Shown: positions 1 to 12,598, counted from the stretch's first letter. The stretch is DNA of 64,000 nucleotides from Arctopsyche grandis (GCF_051622035.1 NC_135364.1:11485001-11549000), one strand, 5' to 3'. Numbers and translations: made by a program. Notes: generated from the sequence alone by a model not told the origin.

Positions 1-207
1 TGTGATAAGGTATTATGAATTTTTAGAAACAATTAGACAGTCAAATAGACTTTATTTATTTTATAAATATGTATATTTTCCGTCGACCTTTAATTTATCT
101 ATTAACTAAATAGTCATATTCAAAAACCATCTTGTTTTTCACAAATTCCACAAATCGTGATTTCATTTTGTCCACAATATCTCGATACAATTTGTAGTCG
201 ATCAATA

Positions 208-470
208 CATGAGCCGTTATACTCGTATTTGAATGTGACATAAGTCCACTTTTATTCATTTTGAGAAAAATTAAATATAATATTTTGCGTTTAATAATAT
301 TTTAAATATTAGTGGCCTGTAATACCTTTATTCTGCTTTACCGAGATTCTGGACATATCGAATAAAAATAGCAATTTGTTAATTAAGTTAAACAGAAATA
401 GTGCTTTTGCAACTGAAAATTGGACTTCCGCCACTTTTAAATACTTATGTATGTATGGATCTGTAACTAT
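208..470. repeat. Decayed MITE, family shared with 45.6 kb
   Basis: The reverse complement of this stretch resembles 45602-45850: both contain the words GCAGAATAAA, GTATTACAGGCCAC and ATTATATTTAATTTT in the same order. The left edge carries ATGAGCCGTTATA, the terminal repeat seen at both ends of the better copy. The right edge is too decayed to place. Non-coding, no transposase. Confidence 0.55.
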
Positions 471-478
471 AATATATG

Positions 479-1187
479 CAGTGGTGTAGTCGGGCCAGGT
501 CGAGCCAGGTCGCCGCCCTGGTACTTCTTTTTGAGCCAGGTCACCGCCCTGGCACTTTGATTGATATAAAAATTGTTTTTCGAGTACAATTAAAAATATT
601 TTGATTAAATTTCATATAAAATTTTATATTCCAAATATTGCGAGCATTCTAACACTCCATGACCACAATCGAATAATAGTCTGAGCACATTCAAAACTTA
701 AAAGACGTTTAATGAAATGTATTGGCTTTTTTTATTTAAAACCACCCAAAACTTCAAAAGAAAACATTCTTTAAACTATTGACCATACGCACTTGAAAAT
801 AGATAAAATGAGGGAACTCGGCTTAAATGAATATTTAGTCATCTCTAAATTCACATGTTAAAATTTAATAGTTTTTTGACATATGTACGTACATACATGG
901 TTTTAGCACTGCTGAAAGCAAATGTTTCTCTTGACACACAAACACGGGTTTTGCAAAATCAAAGATATTGAAGAGGATGTATTATGGAAGTTTTTATAAA
1001 ATATCAAAAATACATCATAATTTCAACAAGTAAGAATATTTGCTAATTATTATTTGATTTGTTTTTCATAAATATTTGAACTACCAATATTAGGATACAA
1101 CTTTTTTTTTAGTAAGGAAAAAAGCGGGGGGGGGTCGTAAAAATTAAACAACGACCTGGTTCTTTTTTATATAGCACTACACCACTG
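479..1187. mobile_element. Non-autonomous hAT-like element
   Basis: The left end CAGTGGTGTAGT is repeated inverted at the right end (ACTACACCACTG), and both ends carry the subterminal word ACCAGGTCG or CCAGGTCG. Flanks AATATATG (471-478) and GATATATT (1188-1195) look like a decayed 8-bp target duplication (6 of 8 match). The CAGTGG start, 8-bp duplication and subterminal repeats are known hAT features. No transposase frame is visible in the 709 bp, so it would depend on an enzyme from elsewhere. Confidence 0.65.
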
Positions 1188-1799
1188 GATATATTTATAT
1201 ATAAAAACTTAAATGTATGCACTTACATACACACATACACACATATGTTTTAAATGGTTCAAAAATCATGCATACTCCAATAATGATTTTTATTTTTGGA
1301 ATTCCTATGGAAATATATATTTTTTAAGAATAACTTATTGTACATATGTATTATGTGTGCAGATTTTTCACATTCAATAATTGAATCATATGTTATAATG
1401 AAAGACACTACATCATTGATAAATTTCAGTTATTTTGTAAAGTGATTGAATGGTTAGTCATTGCGTGCGATATTTAACTACGCGCCGTAGTGTTACGTTA
1501 TCTATTAGCGTAGACTCGTAGAGCTACGAAACGTACACATTTTAGCAAAGAAGCTTTTAAAGTTAATAATGTAAGTAATTTAAATAATAAAAGTAATTTG
1601 AAAATAATCATCCTTGTGATGTTACAAATAAATTTATTAAAATTCAATGAAGCCAGTACTTCTGTTGGTATTACAAAAAACTATTTAATTACTGAAGCCA
1701 CGATTCTATGATATAAAAAGGATCCGGATTCAATCTGGTTTATATTTGTAAATTTAATATTAGGCTCATTCAAATCGATATACATATGTACATATGTAT
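1188..1799. other. AT-rich intergenic DNA
   Basis: No coding frame, RNA gene or clear repeat boundary seen. It contains several ACATATGTA-type palindromes common all over the window. Confidence 0.5.
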
Positions 1800-2465
1800 G
1801 TCATGCCAAATTTTACATCATTTTCCGAAAACTCTATGAGAGTCCGCACATTTTTCGCAAAGTATAAATAAAAAATTCACAGTAAAAATAATAAACTTTG
1901 TAAATTAAACATACCTTCCAAGCCATTTAATTAATTAAATTCAAAATTGGAATACAGCTTCTTTGCTGTTGTCTTCGCCGTATAAATGGCCATATCAGCG
2001 TTTTTCAAACTGTGATGATTCCTGTACTCAATTTTGTATAAATATATATACATTTCAATATATTATCACTTAATAAACAATATCTATCTTATAGATCATT
2101 GTGTTCTTCGTCTGAATGAAAGACTGAATTTGAGAAGTGCGTTACGCGAGAAAAAGCCAGTCAATTTCAATATCTTTCAATTTTTGTTCTCAATAGAATT
2201 TTGCAGCAGTATCAATAAATTCCTTATAATAAGGTTAAGCCTTAAAACATTGAAAAATATTATTTTTTTTTATTTATTTATCGATATTTTGAATAAAGAT
2301 GCTGGTATGATATCCATAAATGGAAGTTTTCAACTAAATCTTTAAGATCATATTTTTTTACATTTAAAATAAATTTGAAGGAGTTAAAAACACACACGTT
2401 TTGTTGACGGCCTTTAAATGAAATTTTGTTAAAAACACGACGTATGATTTACGGTGCATAGTAAA
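1800..2465 (+). mobile_element. Decayed piggyBac-like MITE, copy 1
   Basis: Collinear with 54982-55566 over about 600 bp. Shared words include GAAAACTCT, TTTTTCGCAAAGTA, TTGGAATACAGCTTCTTT and CTTATAGATCATT. The right end GGTGCATAGTAAATTAA matches the other copy's right terminus and is followed by TTAA (2466-2469). The left end has lost its terminal repeat, so its boundary is approximate. The 103-codon frame at 2034-2345 lies inside and is not a gene. Confidence 0.6.
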
Positions 2466-2469
2466 TTAA

Positions 2470-3860
2470 CATTTGATTTTCAATAATCCTTTGGTTTGGT
2501 TATTATAAAAAACGGTTAGTAATTATAATAAATGGCAAAAATCAGCTCAAGTAGTCAATGCATAAAATACATCAGTTCATTCGGTTCAGTGACAAATGAT
2601 TAGTACATTAATTAAATGATCACTTATGAAAACCTATGAATAAATGAGTGATTTCTTAATTTTATAGAATAAACATTTTGATAAATCCATTCATTATTTA
2701 TTAACCAAACTAATAAATTGTCTAACCAAATCCGTATTCAATAAGTGACTATTTATTTTTAAAAACTGTCCAAGAATTGATTTAACTGTATATTTAAATA
2801 TTAAATTAATTAATAATTAAATTAAATTAATCTTAAGATCAATTTATCTTTTTATATTAATATGTACCAGTGTAAATATATTTTGTTTATTATTCATACA
2901 TATGTATGTATAATATATAGCCTGTAGCGGAATTTAGTGTGGGTATATTAGAAATATAAATTATATGCCTACATACTCAATACATGTACTACATATAGTG
3001 TGTATGTACATATTTAGATAGATTTTCATACATATTATATTTATGCAATATTTACATATTAAAAATTGTTCACTACATTACATAATTCAATAAACATATC
3101 GAAAATGACAATGGGGTATGGAAATTAGCGTATGTTAATTGTTTTTCCTTTTAAAACCAATTAACATGTTTGTTTTATTTGCGACTTGTTAAATTTTTAA
3201 ATAAAATTAAGTTTATATAATACATTTTATTTACATATATAACTAATGTTGGATGCCGGTGATATGTAATGGCGCAAACCCAAAGGTTGAAAGCACCAAA
3301 TTCAATGATACAATAACATAATCTCAAAAATTCCAACATATGACAGCTGCTTAAAACTCCTACAACTCGAAAGCATATATTTGAATTTAAAAATGTATTG
3401 TTAGATATATTTATTACTTTATCTACATATGTACGTAGTACCAAATAGATGAAGTTTTGTGATCATGCAAAAATTCGAACTCGAGATTTTGACTGATTCG
3501 AACTCAGAATCGATTACTGATTACATTTTAATGATCTAGAAAAAATGTGTGTGTTTCTGTGTGTCTGTGAGTGTGTGTGTGGTGTGTGTGTGTGTATTTT
3601 GGGGATTTTTTGAATACCGTTAGTCCTATCGAACTGAATCTTAGTATCGGTTAATTAAATTCTTATCGATACAAGTTGACCGGAAATGGTACTTCCCCTT
3701 ATACATAGGTGTCCTCTTTTTTTAAGATTATGAATTCAATTATCACTAACCAAATCAGACTGAAATTTTTTTATATACATACATATAATAGAAATTATAA
3801 ATTTTATATCCTAATATTTTTTGAATATTTTTACCTGAACCGGAAGTAGTATTTGCTTTA
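2470..3860. other. AT-rich intergenic DNA with a GT microsatellite
   Basis: No gene seen. An imperfect (GT)n tract occupies about 3549-3597. It is followed by CCGGAAATGGTACTTCC, which may be part of an unrecognised interspersed repeat. The 89-codon minus frame at 3175-3444 has no recognisable domain. Confidence 0.5.
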
Positions 3861-3868
3861 CTTTAGAG

Positions 3869-4548
3869 CAGCGGTTCCCAACCTGTGGTACGCATTTGAT
3901 GGTTGATGGTACACGAAAAAAAATCTGTAATGGCGGACATGCAAGAATGAATGATTTATAACCATACATAGAAATATTTTTTACATAATTAATAAACATT
4001 ATCTTAATTAATCATAGTCGACGTCAATATGTATGTACAGTTGATGATCGAAAATCCGGCAATTGATACCGCTTTATAAAAGAGAAATATAGAAACAGAT
4101 TGAATGCAGCTCCAGACTTAAGGGAATATCTCGCATCATTTGAATCAAATTTTAAAAATCGTTCCTCGAAACAAGCACAAAAATATCATTAAAATTACTC
4201 TGTAAGGAGATTTACTTAATAAAAGAAAACATATTATACAAACTTTTTCATTTTGTGTTTTTATGAAAATCATTTATCAATAATAGAAGTATGACGAAAT
4301 AGTAGATAAATATATTAAATATTGAGCATATTATAACTTTTTTTCCACAAAATTTCTAAACAAAACAGTTCCATTGCATTTTTACATTCCATACCATGCA
4401 AATACTATATACATATGTAAATAAATAAATAAATAATTACACTTGCGATAGCAAATTTCATGAAATACAATCATTTTTATATGGTGGTACAATTTAGCGT
4501 AATGTATTACCGAGTGGTACGCAAGTCAAAAAAGTTTGGGAACCGCTT
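3869..4548 (+). mobile_element. hAT element with 8-bp target duplication
   Basis: The element starts CAGCGGTTCCCAACCT and ends AGTTTGGGAACCGCTT, an inverted pair. It is bounded by a perfect 8-bp duplication, CTTTAGAG, at 3861-3868 and 4549-4556. Just inside, GTGGTACGCA occurs at both ends. At 680 bp it is an internally deleted hAT; a fragment of the transposase C-terminus survives inside. The terminal sequence is typical of insect and vertebrate hAT families related to ZBED5. Confidence 0.9.
4082..4192 (+). pseudogene. hAT transposase C-terminal remnant
   Basis: A 36-codon frame ending in TAA contains EKYRNRLNAAPDLREYLASF followed by a Lys/Gln-rich tail. This resembles the dimerisation-domain end of ZBED5-type hAT transposases, where a K-x-R-x-RL-x-DLR motif follows the hATC core. 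It lies inside the 3869-4548 element and is read towards its right end. The catalytic core is missing, so it cannot encode an active enzyme. Confidence 0.7.
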
Positions 4549-4556
4549 CTTTAGAG

Positions 4557-5189
4557 AATCGAGGTTTATGTTTTTCTCAGAAACCTTTTGGTTTATTGAA
4601 CGGAAATTTCATATCTAGATCTTAAAGTTAAATAGCAAACTATGTATAAAATTTGGTCAACCGAAAGTGGCAGTTTACTCTTTTTCGATTTTTCTTCCAC
4701 TATTTTTTTCAACCCCTTAAACATGTGCTGTTCACGAAAAACTTCAAGTATTATTCTTGTATCAATATGAATAATATTTGAAGTAAACACGTGTAAACAT
4801 GCAACACGTAAATAATTAGCATGAACGTGGATAGCAATTGCATTCTAACCGAGTGACCTATTTCATCATCTTTCAACTATGCACATACAGACGTACATAG
4901 TTATTACATACAGATGTACATATGTATACACAAATATATGTGTGTACATGAAATAGCTTCACGACACGTACGTGAAGCTTTTTTTGCTAAAATTGATTTA
5001 ATCATATATTTAATTCCCTATGTTTTGTATCTATTTTACAAATTATTTTAAAGCGGGGGTTTCCATATTACGGCCAAAGTTCAGAAAGTCTGGTCTGCGA
5101 ATGCTTTTTATTTGGCCCGCAAAAGAATCGTAAGAATTCAACAAAAACTGTAAATCTATAAAAAATATATATGTATGTATATTTATGTA
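4557..5189. other. Intergenic, possible transposon end
   Basis: No gene. The segment near 5053-5122 (GCGGGGGTTTCC through TTGGCCCGC) resembles the subterminal part of a hAT element, but no partner terminus or target duplication was found. Confidence 0.35.
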
Positions 5190-5586
5190 CCTATATATAA
5201 AAATGAATGTCTGTTTGTATGTCTTTCTCGTATAGGCTCTTAAACCGCTCAACCGATTACGATGGAACTTTCAGGATTTGTTGTATGCATGTCCAGGAAG
5301 CTCACTGTAAAAAAATCGCCCAAAGACGGAAACAGAAACGTGAAAAACGGGAATGACTGGCATTGCAATGCAATAATTTCAAATGTTTTTGCGTCGCAAC
5401 CTGCGTTGATAAGGTAAAATAAACAAACAATTGAATAATTTCAAATCTATTAACTGTCTGCATTTTTCCGACAAATGGGAATGGGAACGGGAACGGGAAC
5501 GAGAACGAGAACAGCAATGCAACGGGAACGGGAACGGGAATTGCATGCGTTATTGTGGCATTGCAATGCATGTCGGGTTCAGCTAG
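5190..5586 (+). mobile_element. Helitron-like non-autonomous element
   Basis: Starts CTATATATAAAAATGAATG and ends GGGTTCAGCTAG followed by T, matching the Helitron rule of a CTRR 3' end inserted before T. The word ATTGCAATGCA occurs twice (about 5362 and 5561), and a (GGGAAC)n hexamer tract fills about 5477-5542. There are no terminal inverted repeats and no target duplication, as expected for Helitrons. The first bases are CT rather than TC, so the 5' end is uncertain. The 87- and 89-codon frames here are artefacts of the hexamer repeat. Confidence 0.45.
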
Positions 5587-5588
5587 TG

Positions 5589-6889
5589 GTAAACATAAAT
5601 TTCAGTAAGTTTTTAAAATACATATTTAAAACAAGTGAAACTAATAAAAAATGGAGAATCTTTCCCAGCCTGATACCCTTAGTATTTCAAATATTCCTAT
5701 CTGTTCCTCATTCCAAATATTTAAATACCCATGGTTAAAGGGGCCAAATCCACCTATACAGCGGTATTCAATAGTTTTGAATGAAGTTATAATCGTCAAC
5801 AAATCATTCAATAAAAAGCTTGTAAAAAATACATCCTTTTTCAAATCTACAATGAAAAAAAAAACAAAAGAATTTCACATTAACCAATAAACAAGTTTTG
5901 TGAATAAAAAATATATACAACTATGAATATATTCATATATGCACGTAGTTGGTCTAAGGATACGTACAGAGTGAAAATTTGGACAAAACACAATGAAGGT
6001 AGAAATATGTATATATATCGAGTGCTTAGTGTAAAATCGGTGTACATAAATACAGCAAATGTAAAAATGAGATATTGCCAATATTTTCATTCTTCATTTC
6101 AACATTATTATGTGTCAAAATGGTGAAGCGCAATATGAATCAGACCATTGTGAAAATTGCAGTGTATATTCAAGATTACTATTTTATTGTCTAGATTTAA
6201 TACTAAGCAATTAATATGTACACGATAAAAATTCACGTTTTGAAACTTGAATAATATATGAATAATATATGATATGTTAATTTATTCATGGCGTAATTTG
6301 AAGTATAAATTTTTAGGGCGTGAAAATATTCTGAAAACTTTAATTTTTTTGACTGAAGACTCTAGTAGCTTCGACTCCTACTGCAACTCACTCACTCAAT
6401 CACAAATATCGAAGTGACTCACTCAGTAGGTAAAAGAGATCACATAGAATATTTTTCAACTCGAATTTTCATATACGTAAAAACGTTTTCAGGTAGAACC
6501 TAACTGGAAACGGACTTACGTACACATATTAATTACACAGTCAATGTGACAAGTAGGCCAATTTTCGAGGCTCGAGATCTGTACCATTTGATATTGATTA
6601 TTCACTCTCGTCGCAGACTTCTCGTCGATGATTCACTCTCGTCGCAGTCTCATCGCACAATAGTTACCTATGCAATAATCACGCATTAAAAAATTTCAGC
6701 TTTTACGGCTCTGTGACTACTACCCCGACTCCGATTACACAGTCTAGTGATTCTTTATATTTTCGAACATAAATAGAATTTTCCTTAACAGTTAAAATAT
6801 TTAAATGTTTTTTTTTTATTTGTACGTAAAATCTTCAAGCTTTTATGAAATAAAAATTTATTTATTCACTGTATTAACCTATGTACATA
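5589..6889. other. Intergenic, nothing recognised
   Basis: Short overlapping frames on both strands (60-80 codons) show no domain, codon preference or splice context. No RNA gene seen. Confidence 0.5.
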
Positions 6890-6892
6890 TCA

Positions 6893-7540
6893 TCATCATC
6901 ATCATCTACAGCCATTCACCATCCACTGCTGGATGTAGGCCCTTCCAACATGCTTCAACTCGTCTCTGTTTTGCGCACCTCTCATCCATCTCACCCCACA
7001 CATTTTCCTAATTTCGTCTACTCATCTTCCCTGTGATCTTCTTTTTACCTTTTTGCATTCTCTTGGGTACCATTCTTCTTTTTTCCACCTTTCGTCCTTT
7101 CTTCTAGCCACGTGGCCCGCCCATTGCCATTTCATTCTCTTCACTCTATCAACTATGTATATCTACTACTCTTGTCATACTTCTCACCCACAAATTCAAT
7201 TTCTTGTCTTTCCTCATTATGCCAAGCATACAACGTTCCAAACTTCTTTCCGTGCATTGGACTTTGTGTAGCAACTTGGCGTTCAATGTCCAAGTTTCAC
7301 ATCCATGCGTCATCACTGGCAAAACACATGGATCGAAGATTTTTTTCTTCAGGCAAATTTGCATTTTTGATTTAAAAACCGCATTCATTCGTCCTAATGC
7401 AATCCATCCTAAATTAATACGTCTTTTTATTTCTTCTTCATTACTACCGGTCATGTGTATTATTTATCTTAAATATAAATAACTATCGACTACTTTTACT
7501 ATTTTATCATCTATTGTGATGTAATAGTTATTGAACATTA
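6893..7540 (-). pseudogene. RTE-like LINE, 3' fragment, copy 1
   Basis: The minus frame at 7149-7454 reads MTGSNEEEIKRRINLGWIAL and then MTHGCETWTLNAKLLHKVQ, the region just after the catalytic core of RTE-like reverse transcriptases. Downstream frame pieces continue towards a (GAT)n tail at 6893-6908. The copy is 5'-truncated, as expected from target-primed reverse transcription, and carries stops. It shares 3' sequence with copies at 14.5, 38.7 and 42.9 kb. Confidence 0.8.
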
Positions 7541-8940
7541 GTATGTACATGTGAGTGTGTGTGTGTGTGTGTAAATATATTAAAATCATTGGTACTTGAC
7601 TGTGAAACCCATTAAACATGATATGCATAATATATAGTACAAATACATATATATAGAAATTTATCATAAGACGTACATATATCGAAGAAAAAAAAATATT
7701 TGAAGGAAACTTATAACGAACTTCATAATAAAATTAAATCTTTATTTTAAATGCGTTCTCAACTTCAAACGAATCTACTTGTATTTTTTATCGAGAAGCT
7801 CAAAAAATTTACCAGTAGAACGAACGATCTACACGTGTGTGTGTGTTATTTAACATTCATATAAGTAACACTTTTCAATACCAAAATTCTATATGCATAG
7901 ATTGAGACAAAGTTTATTATTATGAATCAAAACTTTATTTTCATCGCTAGATCCACGTGAGTGTTCTTATAAAAATTAATAATTTAATATTTTCGAATGA
8001 GTTCAAACTATTAGTTCCAATATACAAAAACATAAAAAAATGCCTTAAAAACTTTTAAAATAAATTAATCGAGAGCTTTTAATGGATCAAATATACATAT
8101 ACAGCCACTTATCACATCCATTCAAATTGCTTCTCAAAACAATTACTCAAAATAGAAGTTTCAAAATTGTTTCTCGCGTAATTTATGTACAAAGCTATAG
8201 AAGGAATATACATATGTAATTATATATTTAGATATAAAAAAAATCAGTACATACTAATGATTTAAGAAATTAATAGCAAAACAATGGTTAGTTAGTAATA
8301 ATATTAGTTTATTTTAACGTGATTTAATATGGTGGGTGACGATGTTTAAAACTCATTACGTGTTTTACATTTATACCGTATCGTATGGACACTTAATAAA
8401 TATTATGAAATATTTGGGAAAACTAATACATAAATTTATGAAATATTGCATAGGTATTGAAATACTCATGGAATCGGAAGATCGAAAATATATCAATTAT
8501 TTTATCAAAATCATGGAGAAGTCGTATAATATGCATTCTTCTCTAATCTAGTAGTGATTTGATTTAATTCATTTATTTTGGAAAATTTACAGTTTAATAA
8601 AATATTGCAGGTATGATACAGGATCCAACAGACAAAATCCAAATTGAATGTACCTACATATATATTATAGTAAATGACATTCATAATTTTACTTCACAAT
8701 CTAAAATTGAAAGGAGTATTATTTATATTCAATTAGTTTTTAAAATGGTATCGATCAAACATATTGTGGCCTTCATATTGAATGAAGGCTGTACACATTT
8801 GCTGGCAATTTCCGGAGTTTCGCATCACCTGGCGGATTATTTCCGGTGGAGGTGTTGCAACTTTTTCTGTATTAGTTCTTGATCAAATCATCCTAGCGTT
8901 TAAATTTTGCGTTCTACATACATGTTTACTGAGAATAATA
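7541..8940. other. Intergenic, nothing recognised
   Basis: A short (GT)n tract lies at about 7554-7571. Plus-strand frames at 8336-8551 (71 codons) and 8613-8882 (89 codons) have no recognisable domain and AT-biased composition; I do not call them genes. Confidence 0.45.
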
Positions 8941-9640
8941 GCAGATCACGCCGAATAGAGAAAGCCAGGGCGACTTTTATTCGGCTAAAAAGAATCAATG
9001 TAGCCGTGAATTATCCCTGAAAATCCGTATGAGGATAGTGGGAGCACAGATGTCGAATTTTAAGTTTGTTTCGAATTTTGAGTTTGTAAATGGTAGAATA
9101 ATTCAGGCTTTTCCTTTTAAGGTAATTTATGTGGTATTCAAAAAATTCCTTGAAAGGAAAAACCTGAATTTTTCCAGCATCTACAAGCTTAAAATTTGAT
9201 ACAAACTTAAAATTCGGTACAAATTCAAAAATGGACATTATAATATCTGTGCAACAAGCCATCGATGTGTGGATCAACAGACGAATGCTACGTATGTATA
9301 ATCTGGAGAAATAAAGTTACAAATGGATGTATTTTGTCTCGAATTCATGTGTTTTGTCTCGAATGAATAAAAAAGAAATCGCCAAGACCATCAAGAGACG
9401 AAAGCTTGAATACTTTGGTCACGTAATGCGACACCCTGAGACATGTCAACTCCTGAATCTCATTATTCAAGGGAAGATCTGCGGAAGGAAGGAGAGAAGG
9501 AGGAAGTTCTGGCTGAAAAATCTGAGGCAATGGTTCAACCAAAATACCACTTCACGTTTGCCGACGTCCGGTAACGGATAAGGCACTAGGAGAAGTAGAA
9601 TAATAGCAGATCCTGTGCTCCTCATTTCTCACTTAATCTA
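8941..9640 (+). pseudogene. Decayed non-LTR reverse transcriptase, C-terminal part
   Basis: Translated pieces match the usual order in LINE enzymes that follow the RT core: RRIEKARATFIRLKRINV (about 8950-9005), then WINRRMLRMYNLE (about 9270-9310), then MNKKEIAKTIKRRKLEYFGH with a basic WLKNLRQWF tail (9363-9545). The middle piece, with the usual YG-x-E-x-W motif, is missing where a 210-bp palindrome sits. It contains stops and frameshifts. Different family from the RTE-like copies. Confidence 0.7.
9043..9252. mobile_element. Palindromic MITE inside LINE remnant
   Basis: GCACAGAT at the left end and ATCTGTGC at the right end bound two imperfect arms of about 90 bp (for example TCGAATTTTAAGTTTGT against ACAAACTTAAAATTCG). 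It interrupts the LINE reading order. No target duplication could be read. Confidence 0.6.
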
Positions 9641-10144
9641 TCATCTCGCTGTCTCTGGGCATTTTACAAATAAAATAAATAGCTTTTGTAAAATAGCTAA
9701 CTCCAGTTCAAAATATATGTATTTACGAATGTTTTGTAATAAATCATTCTTTGTATTTACTATTTGTATCTAAATGTATTTTCATAACTCGTATTTCAAT
9801 TTTTCCAAGCAATTAATTAGCATCTGCCTATTTATAATATCTAATTACATAATCAATATAGTGTTGATTCATCATTCCTCAAAAGTACCATCCATATTTA
9901 TTATTCATAAACAGTACACATATGTATGGTCATTTGGGCCTCGCAGGGATGTTTTGTATTTGCGGCTGGTTCTTATACATACATATGTATGTATATTGGT
10001 ACTAGCTGTAGATGCAAGACATTTCTGCCATTATTATAATGTTTTATTTTTTTTTATGATTATGTATAAATGTATTTTTATCTGTGTATATACCTTATGT
10101 ACATACATATGTTTATATTATTATTTTTCTTATCTCTCTGTATT
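9641..10144. other. Intergenic, no recognised gene
   Basis: A 144-codon plus frame (9774-10208) runs across this stretch and into the LINE tail. It is rich in Phe, Tyr and Ile, has no domain, and is best explained by AT-rich composition. Confidence 0.5.
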
Positions 10145-10225
10145 TTTTCGATATAGCGCATTATGGACTCCTGTGATGCCACAATGGTCCAAGCTTAAAT
10201 TTAATTAAATAAATAATTTTTCGTT
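10145..10225 (+). repeat. LINE 3' end, tail family shared with 49.05 kb
   Basis: Contains GCGCATTATGGACTCCTGTG then ATGCCACAATGGTCC and an AAATAAATAA tail. The same sequence order is found at 49060-49131, so these are two copies of one retroposon 3' end. No coding part identified. Confidence 0.6.
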
Positions 10226-12296
10226 ATATCTAAATATAGTAAAGTTTATAAATTAACATAAGTATCTAATAGCTTTTTCCCCGATCAGTTTTGTCAACAT
10301 TTTAATATTTTTTACATTTAGTCAAATCTTACTGGAGTACATATAATAATTTTACAACGCTGAGAAATATACAGTGAAAATTCAATTATTCAAAAATCAT
10401 TATTTTTAAAATCCAACGCTTAAATTAACGACAGGGTTTTGTTAGATATGTACATATGTATGTACGTACATACGTACTCGTACCATTGAATTCATTCTAC
10501 ATAAATTTTACGCGAAATACGCTTCATTGACCTAAATATTTATATGAATACATTAATTATACACATATTTAATTAATATATTCAAATAGGAGTTGGGTAA
10601 ATTACAGTTTAACTTTACTTAAATATGTAACATAATTGTAAGGATCTAGTCCTTAATTTTACTAAATAGAAAACTGAAATACTTAAAATTTTTGTACTAG
10701 TCATTATTGATAGCCATAATCTGGAAAACAGTATAAAGAATATTAACAATATAATTTTTAAATGTGCTATTAAGTATCCATATTTCTATTATTTAAAGAT
10801 TAAGTACCAAAAATACATATTTATGTAAATTAAATATCCTCCAAAAATCTAGTATAATATTTCAGTTCTACGCAAACTTGATATCCATGTGTATATGTAT
10901 GTACATATTCTAAATAGATATTACACTCGTCTTCAACATAAAAAACATTTCCTATTCATTGTGTGTAGTAATCATTGCATATAAATGTGATATAATAATA
11001 AAACGCACAGTTTAATAATTACTTTTGAATTTTATTTACTTTTATCCTTTTATAATTCAAGTCCTAATAGCAATTTTTGCATATCGATATGTCAATCTTG
11101 ATCATACTTTTTTAAATTCATTCGATAAATGAATTTAAGTCATGCTGTTTGCTGAAAAATAGTACCTTTGCACTGTGTATATACAAACATATGTATTGTA
11201 TGTATGTAATAGAAACAGCATATCAGCATATCATACTGTATGTGTATGTATAAACTAACAAAGAAAATGTCGGAAAAGACGTAATGTTTACTAGATCAGT
11301 AAATATTTGGATAAACTTATTAAATAAACAATTATTTTTCGGAATTACCAGAATATACATATGTAACATAATTGCAGTTTTATGAATTGAAATATATATG
11401 TCAGAGTATATTTACCAGTTGTTATATATTTTGACGAGTTAAAATATGTTTCATCTATCCCACGTAATTATTTTATATGACACAATTTATTTACGGTCTG
11501 ATTGGTAAGGATCAGTCAATATATATTCTGTGCTTTGTTGTATTCCGTTTCTTTCATCTATTTTTTGAATATGATTCATAAAACCTACGCTTTCATTGCG
11601 ACCTGATTTTGATGTATTTTATTCAAAGTACTTATTTTCATGAAAACGTTACTTAGCTAGTAATTTGAGTCGGAAAGTCATACTTTTATTTTGAATACAT
11701 TCTTAGGGTTATCGTAATATGAAACTCTCTTCCATAATTCGAAAAAGTAATATTAACGCATATCTGAATCCGAAAGCATTCTGTAAAACAATCTGAACGG
11801 TCAAAGCTAATATACGATTACTGGCGAACACCGGTGAAATCATATTTTCGCCTGTAGAAACACTATCAGAGATAGTATACTAGCGCTTAGGCGAATTCAT
11901 ATTCCGAATACATTTTCGCTTAATATTAGATGCTCCTTGTCACTGGGAATATTATATTATACCTATTAATACCTATATTAATAGGTATTAACAATATATA
12001 ATTATATTATTAATACCTATGCTCTCTTCCCCCAATAGATAACACGTCGAAATATTGCAATAACCAATTTTATTGGAATCATACCTTCTTTTTCATACTT
12101 CCTTGACTCTTTTAATCAAATATTTATATTTTCGAGTGTTCATCACAACGGAGTTTTTCTTTGGCATCAATTTTGGCAAATTTTCGTAAAACTACTTCTT
12201 ATGTTCTTTCATTGTGTTATTTGAAAAATTCTAAAAGATATATTTAATTAAATAATACATTTTTTCGTTGTGTGTATAATGCTTTCACCGATGTGT
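10226..12296. other. AT-rich intergenic DNA
   Basis: No gene or RNA seen. A short palindromic patch of TATTAATACCTAT units lies at about 11938-12020. CACCGGTGAAA at about 11829 resembles words in the tandem repeat just downstream. Confidence 0.45.
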
Positions 12297-12571
12297 TGGA
12301 TAAGATATATAGTATATGTGTGTTATTCTTTAATGCTGTGTCGGTGAAAGTATAGGTATGTATGTTTCTACTAGTGAAAATATACTTTACTGTAACATAT
12401 ACATAATAACTAGCGAACACCGGCGAAACTGTATTTTCTACTCATAAGGTATATAGAATATATGTGTTCTGCTTTAATGCTGTCGGTGAAAGTATGTTTC
12501 TACTAGTGAAAATATACTTTACTGTAACATATACATAATACACCGCTGAAACTTTATTTTCTACGTATGTC
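12297..12571. repeat. Two-copy tandem duplication, about 135 bp unit
   Basis: Both units contain CTTTAATGCTG, CGGTGAAAGTAT, TTTCTACTAGTGAAAATA and CTTTACTGTAACATATACAT in the same order. Unit 1 is about 12297-12440, unit 2 about 12441-12571. The second unit is nearly identical but has small deletions. Non-coding. Confidence 0.75.
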
Positions 12572-12591
12572 TACTAGTTAATTTTTATTAG

Positions 12592-12598
<7 letters not shown>

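Noticed and set aside
2034-2345. 103-codon plus frame
   Set aside because: Lies inside a piggyBac-like MITE repeat; the second copy at 55 kb does not keep the frame.
3480-3530. B-box-like TTCGAACTC words suggesting a tRNA or SINE
   Set aside because: No A box at the right distance and no cloverleaf.
5302-5571. 89-codon minus and 87-codon plus frames with repeating residues
   Set aside because: Direct product of the (GGGAAC)n hexamer tract in the Helitron-like element.
9774-10208. 144-codon plus frame
   Set aside because: Phe/Tyr/Ile-rich composition of AT-rich DNA, contains ACATATGTATG palindromes and runs into a LINE tail.
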